From the NCBI RefSeq assembly GCF_914271545.1, contig NZ_CAJZAH010000006.1, positions 157,134 through 221,133 of the forward strand: a DNA stretch of 64,000 bases, read 5' to 3'. Below are positions 43,398 through 53,193 of the stretch, piece by piece. How positions within the stretch are numbered: the stretch's first letter is position 1; every line of letters starts with the position of its first letter. The notes below the pieces were generated by a model that worked only from the letters and a program-made list of their open reading frames with translations, did not search any database and was not told the DNA's origin. A program made the position numbers and the translations under genes. This DNA is from Cupriavidus respiraculi. Lineage in GTDB: Bacteria; Pseudomonadota; Gammaproteobacteria; Burkholderiales; Burkholderiaceae.

Positions 43398-44804
43398 ATG
43401 ACACAACGCGTCCGCACCCGCTTCGCTCCCAGCCCGACCGGCTTTATCCATCTGGGCAATATCCGCTCGGCGCTCTATCCCTGGGCCTACGCCCGGCGCA
43501 TGGGCGGCGACTTTATCCTGCGCATCGAGGATACCGACGTCGAGCGCTCGTCCCAGGAAGCGGTGGACGTCATTCTGGAAAGCATGGCCTGGCTCGAGAT
43601 GGATATCGACGAGGGCCCCTTCTACCAGATGCAGCGCATGGACCGCTATCGCGAAGTCGTGGCGCAGATGCTGGACACCGGGCTGGCCTACCACTGCTAC
43701 ATGAGCACCGAGGAACTCGATGCCCTGCGCGAGCAGCAGCGCCAACGCGGCGAAAAGCCGCGCTACAACGGCTTCTGGCGGCCCGAGCCGGGCAAGGTGC
43801 TGCCCGACCCGCCGGCCGGCGTGCAGCCGGTGGTGCGCTTCAAGAATCCGATCGGCGACAGCGTGGTGTGGGACGACGCCGTCAAGGGCCGCATCGAGAT
43901 TTCCAACGACGAACTCGACGACCTGGTCATCGCCCGTCCCGACGGCACGCCGACCTACAACTTCTGCGTGGTGGTGGACGATCTGGACATGCAGATCACG
44001 CACGTCATCCGCGGTGACGACCATGTCAACAATACCCCGCGCCAGATCAACATCATCCGCGCGCTCGGCGGCACGCCGCCCGTCTATGCGCACCTGCCGA
44101 CCGTGCTGAACGAGCAGGGCGAGAAAATGAGCAAGCGGCACGGCGCCATGGCGGTGACCGGTTATCGCGACGAAGGCTATCTGCCGGAGGCGGTGCTCAA
44201 CTACCTCGCCCGCCTGGGCTGGGCGCATGGCGACGCCGAAATCTTCTCGCGCGAGCAGTTCATCGAGTGGTTCGACCTGGAGCACCTGGGCAAGTCGCCG
44301 GCGCAGTACAACCCGGAGAAACTCGCCTGGCTGAACAACCATTACATCAAGGTGGGCGACAACGCCCGCCTCGCCGGCCTGACGCAGCCTTTCATCGAGG
44401 CGCTGGGCGGCAAGGTGGAAGGCGCCGATCTGGTCGGCGTGGTCGCGCTGGTTAAAGACCGCGCCAATACGCTGAAGGAGGTCGCGCAAGCGGCCCTGCT
44501 GTTCTACCGCGGCGAGCCGCAGCCGGATGCCGCGCTGCGCGCCGAACATCTGACCGCCGAGATCATGCCGGCGCTGCGCGCGCTGGCCGACCGCCTCGCC
44601 GCGCTGCCCCACTGGAAGCGCGAGGACATCGGCGCGGCCTTCAAGGCGGTGCTCGGCGAGTTCGGCCTGAAGATGCCCAAGCTCGCCATGCCGGTGCGCC
44701 TGCTTGTGGCCGGGCAGTTGCAGACGCCGAGCATCGATGCCGTGCTCGAGCTGTTCGGCCGCGAAACGGTGCTGCGCCGGATCGAAGGCGGGCTGTCGGC
44801 ATAG
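43398..44804 (+). CDS. gltX: Glutamate-tRNA ligase
   Basis: A 468-residue class I aminoacyl-tRNA synthetase that charges tRNA-Glu. The HIGH-type motif reads [18 protein letters not shown] and the KMSKS loop [13 protein letters not shown]. The catalytic core and the C-terminal anticodon-binding helices are of normal length. ATG 43398 is preceded by a terminator U-run and no Shine-Dalgarno sequence. The gene lies next to an operon that includes tRNA-Glu. Confidence 0.95.
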   Translation: MTQRVRTRFAPSPTGFIHLGNIRSALYPWAYARRMGGDFILRIEDTDVERSSQEAVDVILESMAWLEMDIDEGPFYQMQRMDRYREVVAQMLDTGLAYHCYMSTEELDALREQQRQRGEKPRYNGFWRPEPGKVLPDPPAGVQPVVRFKNPIGDSVVWDDAVKGRIEISNDELDDLVIARPDGTPTYNFCVVVDDLDMQITHVIRGDDHVNNTPRQINIIRALGGTPPVYAHLPTVLNEQGEKMSKRHGAMAVTGYRDEGYLPEAVLNYLARLGWAHGDAEIFSREQFIEWFDLEHLGKSPAQYNPEKLAWLNNHYIKVGDNARLAGLTQPFIEALGGKVEGADLVGVVALVKDRANTLKEVAQAALLFYRGEPQPDAALRAEHLTAEIMPALRALADRLAALPHWKREDIGAAFKAVLGEFGLKMPKLAMPVRLLVAGQLQTPSIDAVLELFGRETVLRRIEGGLSA

Positions 44805-44968
44805 TTGTTGTCAAAATCCTGGCGAGAGGGGCTTGCGCTTTCGCCGGGACTTCAGCATAATCTCGTTCTCCCTGCAGCGCGGTGCAAACCAAGCGGGCTT
44901 CACGAAAGCGGTGGCGGTCCCGGCAAATAGCCAGGCACCGGCAGCGAAAAAAAGGTGAAAAAAGGGGC

Positions 44969-44998
44969 TTGCAAAGGAATCAAGGTTGTTTATATAAT
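44969..44998 (+). promoter_or_regulatory. Promoter of the tRNA-Ala-Glu-Asp operon
   Basis: TTGCAA (44969-44974), an 18-bp spacer and TATAAT (44993-44998). The AT-rich sequence before it (runs of A at 44937-44964) could act as an UP element. The first tRNA begins about 70 nt after the predicted start. Confidence 0.7.
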
Positions 44999-45073
44999 CT
45001 TGGCTTCGCTGGAAACGACGAGATAATCGAAGATTCAAGCGAGGCAGCAAGTGCAGTAAATAGCAGTGAATAT

Positions 45074-45149
<76 letters not shown>

Positions 45150-45218
45150 AAATGCCGGCGGTATCTGGTTGCAGTTTCAGATGCTGCCTCGACGGAACGA
45201 GTTGAAAGACAAGTTTCT

Positions 45219-45294
45219 GTCCCCTTCGTCTAGAGGCCTAGGACATCACCCTTTCACGGTGAGTACAGGGGTTCGAATCCCCTAGGGGACGCCA
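45219..45294 (+). tRNA. tRNA-Glu (anticodon TTC)
   Basis: A 76-nt cloverleaf GTCCCCT...AGGGGAC-G-CCA. The anticodon loop CTTTCAC gives anticodon TTC. It is the substrate of the neighbouring gltX product. Confidence 0.97.
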
Positions 45295-45359
45295 GTTCAT
45301 GGGCGTAATCAAACGTCCAGTTGGTTGTCAGGAGTTCGCTCCGGGCAATATACCGACAA

Positions 45360-45436
45360 GGAGTGGTAGTTCAGTTGGTTAGAATACCGGCCTGTCACGC
45401 CGGGGGTCGCGGGTTCGAGCCCCGTCCACTCCGCCA
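45360..45436 (+). tRNA. tRNA-Asp (anticodon GTC)
   Basis: A 77-nt cloverleaf GGAGTGG...CCACTCC-G-CCA. The anticodon loop CTGTCAC gives anticodon GTC. It is the last gene of the three-tRNA operon. Confidence 0.97.
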
Positions 45437-45441
45437 ATACT

Positions 45442-45478
45442 AAACCCGCATGGTTATGCCATGCGGGTTTTTCTTTTT
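45442..45478 (+). terminator. Intrinsic terminator of the tRNA operon
   Basis: A perfect 12-bp stem AAACCCGCATGG / CCATGCGGGTTT with a 5-nt loop runs into TTTTTCTTTTT. It begins 6 bp after the tRNA-Asp CCA. Confidence 0.93.
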
Positions 45479-45528
45479 CCGCTCCCCATTCCGTTGCTCT
45501 GCCGACCTATATTCGCCGGCCGGCCATT

Positions 45529-45568
45529 CCGATTATCGCGCCGCCGATAATGCGGCCGCGATAATCGG
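45529..45568 (-). repeat. Long palindrome directly after the MATE gene stop codon
   Basis: CCGATTATCGCG (45529-45540) and CGCGATAATCGG (45557-45568) are perfect 12-bp complements. Inside, CCGC (45541-45544) pairs with GCGG (45552-45555) around CGATAAT. The right arm touches the stop codon at 45569. No T-run follows on the minus strand. It may be a 3'-end-stabilising hairpin or a weak terminator. Confidence 0.75.
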
Positions 45569-46921
45569 TCAGCCGCGGCCTTCCCGGCTGACGACGATGA
45601 AGTAACGCACCAGCAGGGTGGCAGCCACGGCGAGGCTGACGCTGTTGGCCAGCCAGAAACCGGACGCTCCCCGCGTCCAGGCCGGCAGCTCCCCCAGCAG
45701 CCCGAAGCCGAGCACATAACCGCCTCCCACACCGATCCCCCACAGTGCAAGCGCGTAGATCGCCGTGGGCACCACCGCGATCTTGTAGGCGCGCAGCACG
45801 AAGCCGGTGGTGACCTGCACGGCGTCGAAGACCTGGTAGAAGGCGACGAAGACCATCAGCGGCAGGGCGGCCGCGATCACTGCGGGATCCGTCGCATACG
45901 CGCCCAGCAGCGGCGCGCGCAGCAGCCAGCACGAGGCACCGACCAGCACGGCCAGCCCGCCCGCCAGGCCGATGCCACGCCGGGCCACGCGCCGCGCGCC
46001 CTCGCGGTCGCGCGCGCCCAGCGCCTGGGCAACCAGCGTGGAGGTGGCGATCGATAGGGACAGGGGCAGCATATAGGCCACCGCGCTGAGGTTCGCGATG
46101 ATCTGGTGGCCCGCCAGCGTCACGGTGCCCATGCGCGTGATGAACACCGACATCAGCGTGAACGAGGTGATCTCGATCAGGTAAGTCAGGCCCATCGGCA
46201 CGCCAAGGCGCAGCAGCGCGCGCTGGTGCGTGCGCCGCGGCCAGCTCCAGGCGTCGAAGATGCCCAGCGCGGCATAGGTCGCGCCCCGGCGCAGGATGGC
46301 GATGCCGGCCAGGCACCAGATCCAGCTGATGATGGCGGACGCCAGCGCGCAGCCGGGCCCGCCCATCGCCGCCAGCCCGAAGCCGCCGTGGATGAACCAG
46401 GCGTTCAGCGGGATCTTGACGCACAGCCCCACCAGCTGCAGCACGGTGACCATGATGGGCCGCGACATGGCGTTGTTCAGCGCCGAATAGATCCGGAAGC
46501 CCAGCGCGGCCGGCAGTCCGAAGGCCTGGAAATGCAGGTATTGCGTGGCCTTGTCCACCAGCTCCGGCGGCGCCTTGGCAAAAGCCAGCAGCGGCCCGGG
46601 AAACGCCAGCAGCAGCATGCCGGGAATCGCCAGCGCGACGCCCAGCCACGCGGCCTGGCGCACCTCGACGCCGATCTCCGGGTGGCGCCCCGCGCCGTAG
46701 AGCTGTCCGGCAATGGGCGAGAGCGCCTGAAGGACGCCCATCAGGCTGATATAGACGGTGATATAGAGCGAGCCGCCGAGGCCCACGGCGGCCAGGTCGG
46801 TGGCCGATGTCCGTCCGGCCATGATGGTATCGATGACGCCGAAGGCGATCACCGCGAGCTGGCCCACCAGCACGGGGCCGGCGAGCGCGGCGATGCGACG
46901 GATATCCTGGAGCGGACTCAT
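45569..46921 (-). CDS. MATE family efflux transporter (NorM-like)
   Basis: A 450-residue inner-membrane antiporter with about 12 hydrophobic segments in two MatE repeats. The N-terminal PVLVGQLAVIAFGVIDTIMAGR, the YISLMGVLQALSPIAGQLYGAG loop and GHQIIANLSAVAYMLPLSLS are typical of NorM-type drug/Na+ or H+ exporters. ATG 46921 gives the usual start MSPLQDIRRIAALA; ATG 46948 would add 9 residues and neither has a clear ribosome site. It lies 64 bp after the GT39-like gene and is likely co-transcribed with it. Confidence 0.9.
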   Translation of the reverse strand: MSPLQDIRRIAALAGPVLVGQLAVIAFGVIDTIMAGRTSATDLAAVGLGGSLYITVYISLMGVLQALSPIAGQLYGAGRHPEIGVEVRQAAWLGVALAIPGMLLLAFPGPLLAFAKAPPELVDKATQYLHFQAFGLPAALGFRIYSALNNAMSRPIMVTVLQLVGLCVKIPLNAWFIHGGFGLAAMGGPGCALASAIISWIWCLAGIAILRRGATYAALGIFDAWSWPRRTHQRALLRLGVPMGLTYLIEITSFTLMSVFITRMGTVTLAGHQIIANLSAVAYMLPLSLSIATSTLVAQALGARDREGARRVARRGIGLAGGLAVLVGASCWLLRAPLLGAYATDPAVIAAALPLMVFVAFYQVFDAVQVTTGFVLRAYKIAVVPTAIYALALWGIGVGGGYVLGFGLLGELPAWTRGASGFWLANSVSLAVAATLLVRYFIVVSREGRG

Positions 46922-46985
46922 GGCTCGTGGTTGCGCCGGCGCCCGCATGGGCGCGGCAACGCGGCCGGCAAGCCGGCCGCGGTGA

Positions 46986-48773
46986 TCAGGGCTGGCGCGG
47001 CAGCCGCCTGGACGGCTTGGCCGGCTTGACGGGGGCGGGCGCCGGTTTTTCGATCAGCTGGTACATGCGGAAGCGCTCCTCGCGATCCGAAGGGCGGCGG
47101 CCTTCCCAGATCAGTCGCCATTCGTAGCGCGAGATGCTGCCCGGCGCGCCGAAGTCGGTTGGATCGTGGCGCAGCAGGATGTCGCAGCCATCGTCGGGTC
47201 CGCCGAAACGGAAGTGACCGAAGAAGGCGAACGACGCGAGCTGGGCATCGCCCATGCGGATCGGCTGCACGCACTCGTAGGTCGGCGGCAGGGCCATCGA
47301 GGCGGCCTGCACGACGTCGCGATAGGTCTTGCCGTAGTTGATCGACGGCAGCCACAGCGTCATCGCCATGACCCACATCAGCGTGGTGCCGGCCGCCGAA
47401 ATCACCACCGGGCGCCAGATCTGCTTGGGCGCGCGCGACAGCCGCCAGCGCACGATCATGATCCACGCGACGGTGGCGGCCAGCGCGAAGACCACCGCGC
47501 TGGCGGAGAACGCGTGCTGGTAGCCCGGCAGCTGGCGGAAGATGTTGTTCGCCACGCGCGGCGGCCAGCCCGTGGTCTTGGCGATCCACATGAACCAGAC
47601 GAAACCGCCGAAGATGGTGAAGAACAGCAGCGCGAACCAGTCCACGGCGTTGATGGTGGCGCGCGTCAGTGTCGGCAGTCCGAACGCGGCGAGCACGGCC
47701 ATCGGCGGCAGCAGCAGGATGAAATGCACATCGCCCGGCTGACGCAGCAGGAACAGCAGGATCAGCAGCGGCAACATCAGCGCCAGGGGCAGCGCCACAT
47801 GGGGCGCGCGCCGCATGCCCGACCAGCTGATCCACGACCAGATCGCGATCGGCCATACCGGCCAGGCGAACAGCAGCAGGTTGCGGGCGACGAAGCCCAG
47901 CGCGAGCCGGTTCGGCGGACCATAGGTGCGGCGATCGTAGCGGGACCATTCGCGGATGAAGCTCACCGCGTCGTTGCGGTCGTTGGCGCCGAAGTAGGTT
48001 GCGCCCAGCCACAGGGCCACGATGGCCAGCGCCAGCGGGGTGCCGACCGTCAACAGATGGCGCAGGGGCAGGGCGGGACAGACGAGGGCGCACAGCAGCG
48101 TGGCTGCCAGCAGCACCAGCGGCAGGATCGGTCCGCTGGCCAGCGTCAGCGCGCCAAGGCCGAAGCCGAACCACAGGCTGCCCTCGACCGGTTTGTCGAG
48201 GCTGCGCACCATGCCGTACAGGGTGATCGCGACGAAGCAGACCTGGCCCACCTGCGGCGTGGTCTCGTGGCTGCGCAGCGCCAGGCCCACGCAGGCCAGG
48301 AAGATCAGCAGCGCGCCATCGGCGAGCGTGCGGCCGTAGTCGCGCGCGTTGGGCTGGCCGCCGAAGGCGAAGGCGAAGGGCTGGACCTCGGCGCGCCGCC
48401 CGAGCAGATAGGTGGCGTACCAGATAAAGCCGCAGGTCAGGAAATAGAACAGGGCGGTGGCGACGCGCGCGGCATCGGGCGCGCCCAGCCAGCCGCCGAA
48501 CAGCCGGATCGCCGCGGCGCCGACCCAGAACACCAGCGGACCGTCCTGCCCATAGGGCCGGCCGGCGATATTGGGCATCAGCCAGTCCTGCAGGCCGCCG
48601 ATGGCCACCTGCCACATCACGCCAAAACCCGCGGCGTCCTCGTTCTTCCACGGATCGCGGCCGAACAGGCCGGCCAGTCCGTAGATGATGCAGATGGCCA
48701 GCAGCAGCGCGCGGGGCAGCGCACCGGTCGCCGCGGCGGTCAGGTGAACGGGGGAGGTCTTGACGGAACTCAT
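46986..48773 (-). CDS. GT39/ArnT-like membrane glycosyltransferase family protein
   Basis: A 595-residue integral membrane protein with roughly 11-13 hydrophobic segments and a soluble C-terminal domain (from about residue 470). The first periplasmic loop contains GLFGRDPWKNEDAAGFG, with the acidic residues expected at the active site of ArnT/PMT-type GT-C enzymes that use lipid-linked sugars. The C-terminal stretch ECVQPIRMGDAQLASFAFF and a Pro/Lys-rich end are not recognised. The substrate, for example lipid A or another glycan, cannot be told from context. Confidence 0.7.
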   Translation of the reverse strand: MSSVKTSPVHLTAAATGALPRALLLAICIIYGLAGLFGRDPWKNEDAAGFGVMWQVAIGGLQDWLMPNIAGRPYGQDGPLVFWVGAAAIRLFGGWLGAPDAARVATALFYFLTCGFIWYATYLLGRRAEVQPFAFAFGGQPNARDYGRTLADGALLIFLACVGLALRSHETTPQVGQVCFVAITLYGMVRSLDKPVEGSLWFGFGLGALTLASGPILPLVLLAATLLCALVCPALPLRHLLTVGTPLALAIVALWLGATYFGANDRNDAVSFIREWSRYDRRTYGPPNRLALGFVARNLLLFAWPVWPIAIWSWISWSGMRRAPHVALPLALMLPLLILLFLLRQPGDVHFILLLPPMAVLAAFGLPTLTRATINAVDWFALLFFTIFGGFVWFMWIAKTTGWPPRVANNIFRQLPGYQHAFSASAVVFALAATVAWIMIVRWRLSRAPKQIWRPVVISAAGTTLMWVMAMTLWLPSINYGKTYRDVVQAASMALPPTYECVQPIRMGDAQLASFAFFGHFRFGGPDDGCDILLRHDPTDFGAPGSISRYEWRLIWEGRRPSDREERFRMYQLIEKPAPAPVKPAKPSRRLPRQP

Positions 48774-48860
48774 CGGTGGCTCAGGTGGGGTCCGGTCGAC
48801 TGGGGGCCTGGCCCGCGCCGGTCAGCGGGGGCGCTACGCGGTACGGCGGTACCGCGGTAC

Positions 48861-48894
48861 AAAAGCAAAGAGGCAGCCTTTGCTGCCTCTTTGC
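48861..48894 (-). terminator. Intrinsic terminator of the L31 gene
   Basis: A perfect 13-bp stem GCAAAGAGGCAGC / GCTGCCTCTTTGC with a 4-nt loop. On the minus strand TTTT follows. It is 82 bp after the stop at 48977. Confidence 0.85.
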
Positions 48895-48976
48895 CAAATC
48901 GTGCCATCGTGCAAGACGGGATCGAGCGAGCGGTGCCTGGCATCCGTATCCGCGCACCCCGTCTTCGCTGGCGTTC

Positions 48977-49240
48977 TTACTTCGCCGCAGCCTTGCCCAG
49001 CTTGCTGCCGAACTTCTGGCGGAACTTCTCGACGCGGCCGGCCGTGTCCATGATCTTCTGGGTGCCGGTGTAGAACGGGTGCGATTCCGACGACACTTCG
49101 ATCTTGGCCAGGGGATATTCCTTGCCGTTGTATTCCATCGTTTCGCGCGTCTGGATGGTCGAGCGGGTCACGAACTTGAAGTCGCACGACACGTCGACGA
49201 ACAGCACTTCGCGGTAATTCGGGTGGATGTTTTCTTTCAT
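48977..49240 (-). CDS. rpmE2: 50S ribosomal protein L31 type B
   Basis: An 87-residue L31 of the zinc-independent type. [19 protein letters not shown] leads to [12 protein letters not shown] and [21 protein letters not shown]. Only one Cys is present, so the CxxC zinc pairs of type A L31 are missing, and the ~15-residue insertion of type B ([19 protein letters not shown]) is present. It stabilises the inter-subunit bridge on the ribosome. Its own terminator follows. Confidence 0.94.
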   Translation of the reverse strand: MKENIHPNYREVLFVDVSCDFKFVTRSTIQTRETMEYNGKEYPLAKIEVSSESHPFYTGTQKIMDTAGRVEKFRQKFGSKLGKAAAK

Positions 49241-49468
49241 GATGTTTCCTTACAGGTTTGGTAGCCAGTCCGCTCCATGAAGCCACCCGCGCTTTGCCTT
49301 GCAGCCGTCATCGCCCGGTGTTCGGGGATGCGCGGAAAACCTGTTGCAGGGACGGCGGGCGAGCGAACCACTTGCCGGTGACGGACAAACGCGGATTATG
49401 GCAGAAAAACAAAGGGTTGGGCAAGGCTTCGTTGACGCCGCAAGGCGTGTGGCGAGCCGCCTCCAGCG

Positions 49469-50344
49469 TCACTTTCCGCCTGCGGCCAGCGCTGCGGGGT
49501 CCTGCCGGTAGAAGTCGGCGAGGCAGCGATATACCTCGGGCCAGTGCCGCCGCAGGCCGGCCGGATCGGTGAAGAACGACTCGGAAGCCACCGCGAAGAA
49601 TTCCCCGGCGGCTTCGGCGCCATAGGGGTCGATCACCCGCAGCGCAGGCGGCAGCCGCTGCGCGTCGTCCCAGTCGCTTTCGTCGCAGCGGTCGCACGCT
49701 TCGGCGAAGCGCTCGTATTCGTCCAGAAAGGACTCGGCCCACGCTTCCCGGTCCAGGCCCGCGTGCAGCGAGCGCGAGAAGGGCGGCACGCCGTCCGGCT
49801 CGCCGTCGAGCATGTCCAGCTTGTGGGCGAACTCGTGGATCACCACGTTGTACGTATCCTCGACCTGGCCGGCGCCGTGCGTGCCGCCGTCCGGGCCCGC
49901 GCCCGGCGTATCCACGTCCGGCCACGACAGGATCACCGGCCCGCGCTCCCAGGCCTCGCCGCTGGCCTCCTCGACCACGCCGTGCACCAGCCCGATCTCG
50001 TCCTCCACGGTACGGCGGATGATGAATTCGCCGGGATAGAGCACGATGCCGTGCCAGCCGCGGTACCACTCGATGCCCAGTTTCAGGATCGGCACGCACG
50101 CCTGCACCGCCACGCTCGCGACCATCTCGTCGGTCAGCGGCAGGTCGTGCGCGGTGCTGTATTCCTTGTCCGCGATGAACAGCGTGGCCAGTTCGCGCAG
50201 CGCGGCCCGCTCGTCCGGGCCATAGCGCTGCACGAAAGGCAGCGCCGCCACAGTGGCGGCCCACAGTGCATCGGGAATGGCATAGCGCTCCAGCTTGCGA
50301 GAGCGCGAGCGCGTGCGCAGGAATCGGGTCAGGCGTTCCAGCAT
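49469..50344 (-). CDS. mtfA: MtfA-like zinc metallopeptidase (M90 family)
   Basis: A 291-residue cytosolic metallopeptidase. The zinc motif HEFAHKLDMLDG (HExxH, ~residue 169) and the downstream Glu region GEFFAVASESFF are present, as is the N-terminal LPLTDEMVASVAVQACVPIL. In E. coli MtfA binds the repressor Mlc and so affects glucose PTS control; in beta-proteobacteria a different target is likely. It is downstream of rho on the same strand, behind the rho terminator. Confidence 0.87.
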   Translation of the reverse strand: MLERLTRFLRTRSRSRKLERYAIPDALWAATVAALPFVQRYGPDERAALRELATLFIADKEYSTAHDLPLTDEMVASVAVQACVPILKLGIEWYRGWHGIVLYPGEFIIRRTVEDEIGLVHGVVEEASGEAWERGPVILSWPDVDTPGAGPDGGTHGAGQVEDTYNVVIHEFAHKLDMLDGEPDGVPPFSRSLHAGLDREAWAESFLDEYERFAEACDRCDESDWDDAQRLPPALRVIDPYGAEAAGEFFAVASESFFTDPAGLRRHWPEVYRCLADFYRQDPAALAAGGK

Positions 50345-50382
50345 GGCGGGCGGCGGAGAAGCGATGGCGTCGCGGCGGGCGG

Positions 50383-50408
50383 AAAAAAGGCGCGCCGTGG
50401 CGCGCCTT
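50383..50408 (-). terminator. Intrinsic terminator after rho
   Basis: A 10-bp stem AAGGCGCGCC / GGCGCGCCTT. Read on the minus strand it is followed by a T-run (complement of 50383-50388). It lies 28 bp after the rho stop. Confidence 0.88.
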
Positions 50409-50435
50409 CCCTTGGCATGGCGGGGCGGGGCGGTA

Positions 50436-51698
<1,263 letters not shown>

Positions 51699-51796
51699 AG
51701 ACGAGGGGTACAGAAGGGCCCGAACGGGCAGGAACCTAAGGAGGGGAAAGAAATGAGCGAACGCTCGGGGAAGTTGTTGGGAGGCATCTTAGCACA

Positions 51797-51836
51797 ATCC
51801 AACCGGCGCACCAGGGCTGGTGCGCGCGCGTTGGAT
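51797..51836 (-). repeat. 40-bp inverted repeat between trxA and rho
   Basis: ATCCAAC (51797-51803) is complementary to GTTGGAT (51830-51836), and GCGCACCAG (51806-51814) to CTGGTGCGC (51817-51825), with only GG at the centre. No U-run follows. A TAAGAT -10 for rho lies next to it (51786-51791 on the minus strand), so it spans the -35 region. Confidence 0.7.
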
Positions 51837-51897
51837 CGGTACTTCTCCGGAGTGCCGATGCCGGGCCCGAGGGCCCTGCACCCCGTCTCGCTGCGTC

Positions 51898-52224
51898 TTA
51901 CAGATTGCCGTCGAGGAAGGCGGTCAGCTGCGACTTCGACAGGGCGCCGACCTTCTGGGCGGCGACCGCGCCGTTCTTGAACAGGATCAGCGTGGGAATG
52001 CCGCGGATGCCGAATTTGGCGGGCACCTGCTGGTTCTCGTCGACGTTGATCTTGGCGATCTGCAGCTTGTCGCCATAATCCTTGGCCACTTCGTCCAGGA
52101 TCGGGGCAATCATCTTGCAGGGACCGCACCATTCGGCCCAGAAGTCGAGCAGCACGGGTTTGTCGGACTGGAGCACGTCGGCGTCGAAGGAGGCGTCGCT
52201 CACATACTTGATTTGTTCGCTCAT
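51898..52224 (-). CDS. trxA: Thioredoxin
   Basis: A 108-residue thioredoxin of normal length with the redox centre [14 protein letters not shown] (~residue 32) and the cis-Pro loop [12 protein letters not shown]. It reduces protein disulfides in the cytosol, including those of ribonucleotide reductases. ATG 52224. The trxA-rho order is common in proteobacteria. Confidence 0.97.
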   Translation of the reverse strand: MSEQIKYVSDASFDADVLQSDKPVLLDFWAEWCGPCKMIAPILDEVAKDYGDKLQIAKINVDENQQVPAKFGIRGIPTLILFKNGAVAAQKVGALSKSQLTAFLDGNL

Positions 52225-52719
52225 GGCGGAAAACCTCAGGAATCGCTCGGTTTATGTGGAGGGCTGGTTTTGCCGAACCGCTACATTACACGACTTTGCG
52301 CGGGCTCGTCCGGGCTCGCGCCGCGCCGTGCAGCGGATGGGCCGATGCTGACGATATGGGCCTGGCGGTGTCGGATTCAATAGCGCCCGAACAGCGCTCG
52401 GCCCGGCGGACCAGAATCCGATCCCTCCGAATGGCGGTCATCGCGACTGCAATGGACCTTTGGCAAGGAACGTCCCGCTATTCTGCCCGCGCCGGCGCCG
52501 TCCTGCCAAATGATTGTCTAAATGGCGGCCAGAGCTTTTGCCAATGGGCCGACATGGCGCCGCCGCCGGCCCGGCATGCCGGAGCGCACACTTTTGGCCA
52601 TGCCGGCGGACCCGCGTAGAATGGTCCCGACGTCGCCGCATGCGCGGCCGCCGCCCGCCCGGGCGGTCCAGGCCGCGGCCATTGCGCAGACCTTCCAGCA
52701 TTTCGACGAGGCCACCACC
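52225..52719. other. Gene-free region upstream of trxA and the small gene
   Basis: I see no gene here. The right end has a TAGAAT -10 at 52617-52622 that could serve the small gene at 52720. The trxA side has the 5' leader of trxA. Frames within it show no family-like content. Confidence 0.5.
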
Positions 52720-52983
52720 ATGACGCCCGATCCCACCAAGCCAGATGCCGACAACCGCCCCGATGTGGAGCACCTGAGCGATGCGCTCGACCATATCAAC
52801 AGCGCGGTCCAGCAGGACAGCATCGCCGTGGGCGCCGCGCGCGGGCTGGTCTACAGCGTGATCGAGACACTCGGCACGCTGGTCGGCGACCCCGATCTGC
52901 CCGAGCATGCCCGGTCCGGCTACGAAGGGCTGCTCGAGACCGCGCGCGAGATCCGTGCCCGGCTGGATAGCGGCAAGCACTGA
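52720..52983 (+). CDS. Hypothetical protein, 87 residues
   Basis: I do not recognise this protein. It is short, acidic and probably all-helical: MTPDPTKPDADNRPDVEHLS, then DALDHINSAVQQDSIAVGAA, then an amphipathic stretch and ETAREIRARLDSGKH. It has no signal peptide, membrane segment or Cys. ATG 52720 was chosen because upstream in-frame sequence is Arg/Pro-rich and shadow-like. A TAGAAT -10 lies about 100 bp upstream. It stands before addB in the same direction, 210 bp away, without sign of co-function. Confidence 0.6.
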   Translation: MTPDPTKPDADNRPDVEHLSDALDHINSAVQQDSIAVGAARGLVYSVIETLGTLVGDPDLPEHARSGYEGLLETAREIRARLDSGKH

Positions 52984-53193
52984 GGCCTCGCTCCCGATCC
53001 GCCCGGCAGAGCGGGCGACACTGCGCCGTCGCCGGCCGCGGCCCGCGGCCGCCGCGGCTTGCCCGTCACGAATGCCATCCTTGATGCAGCGCCCATTGCC
53101 CGATCCATCCCCATCGCACGCCCGGCCCGTGGCCGTCTCCCTGCTCCCCGGAATTCCCTTGCGTCAACTTTCGCCTGCCGACGCCATCGCTTC

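Noticed and set aside
47166-49073. 635-codon plus-strand frame across the GT39-like and L31 genes
   Set aside because: It is Gln/Arg/His-rich with no family features and lies antisense to two supported genes.
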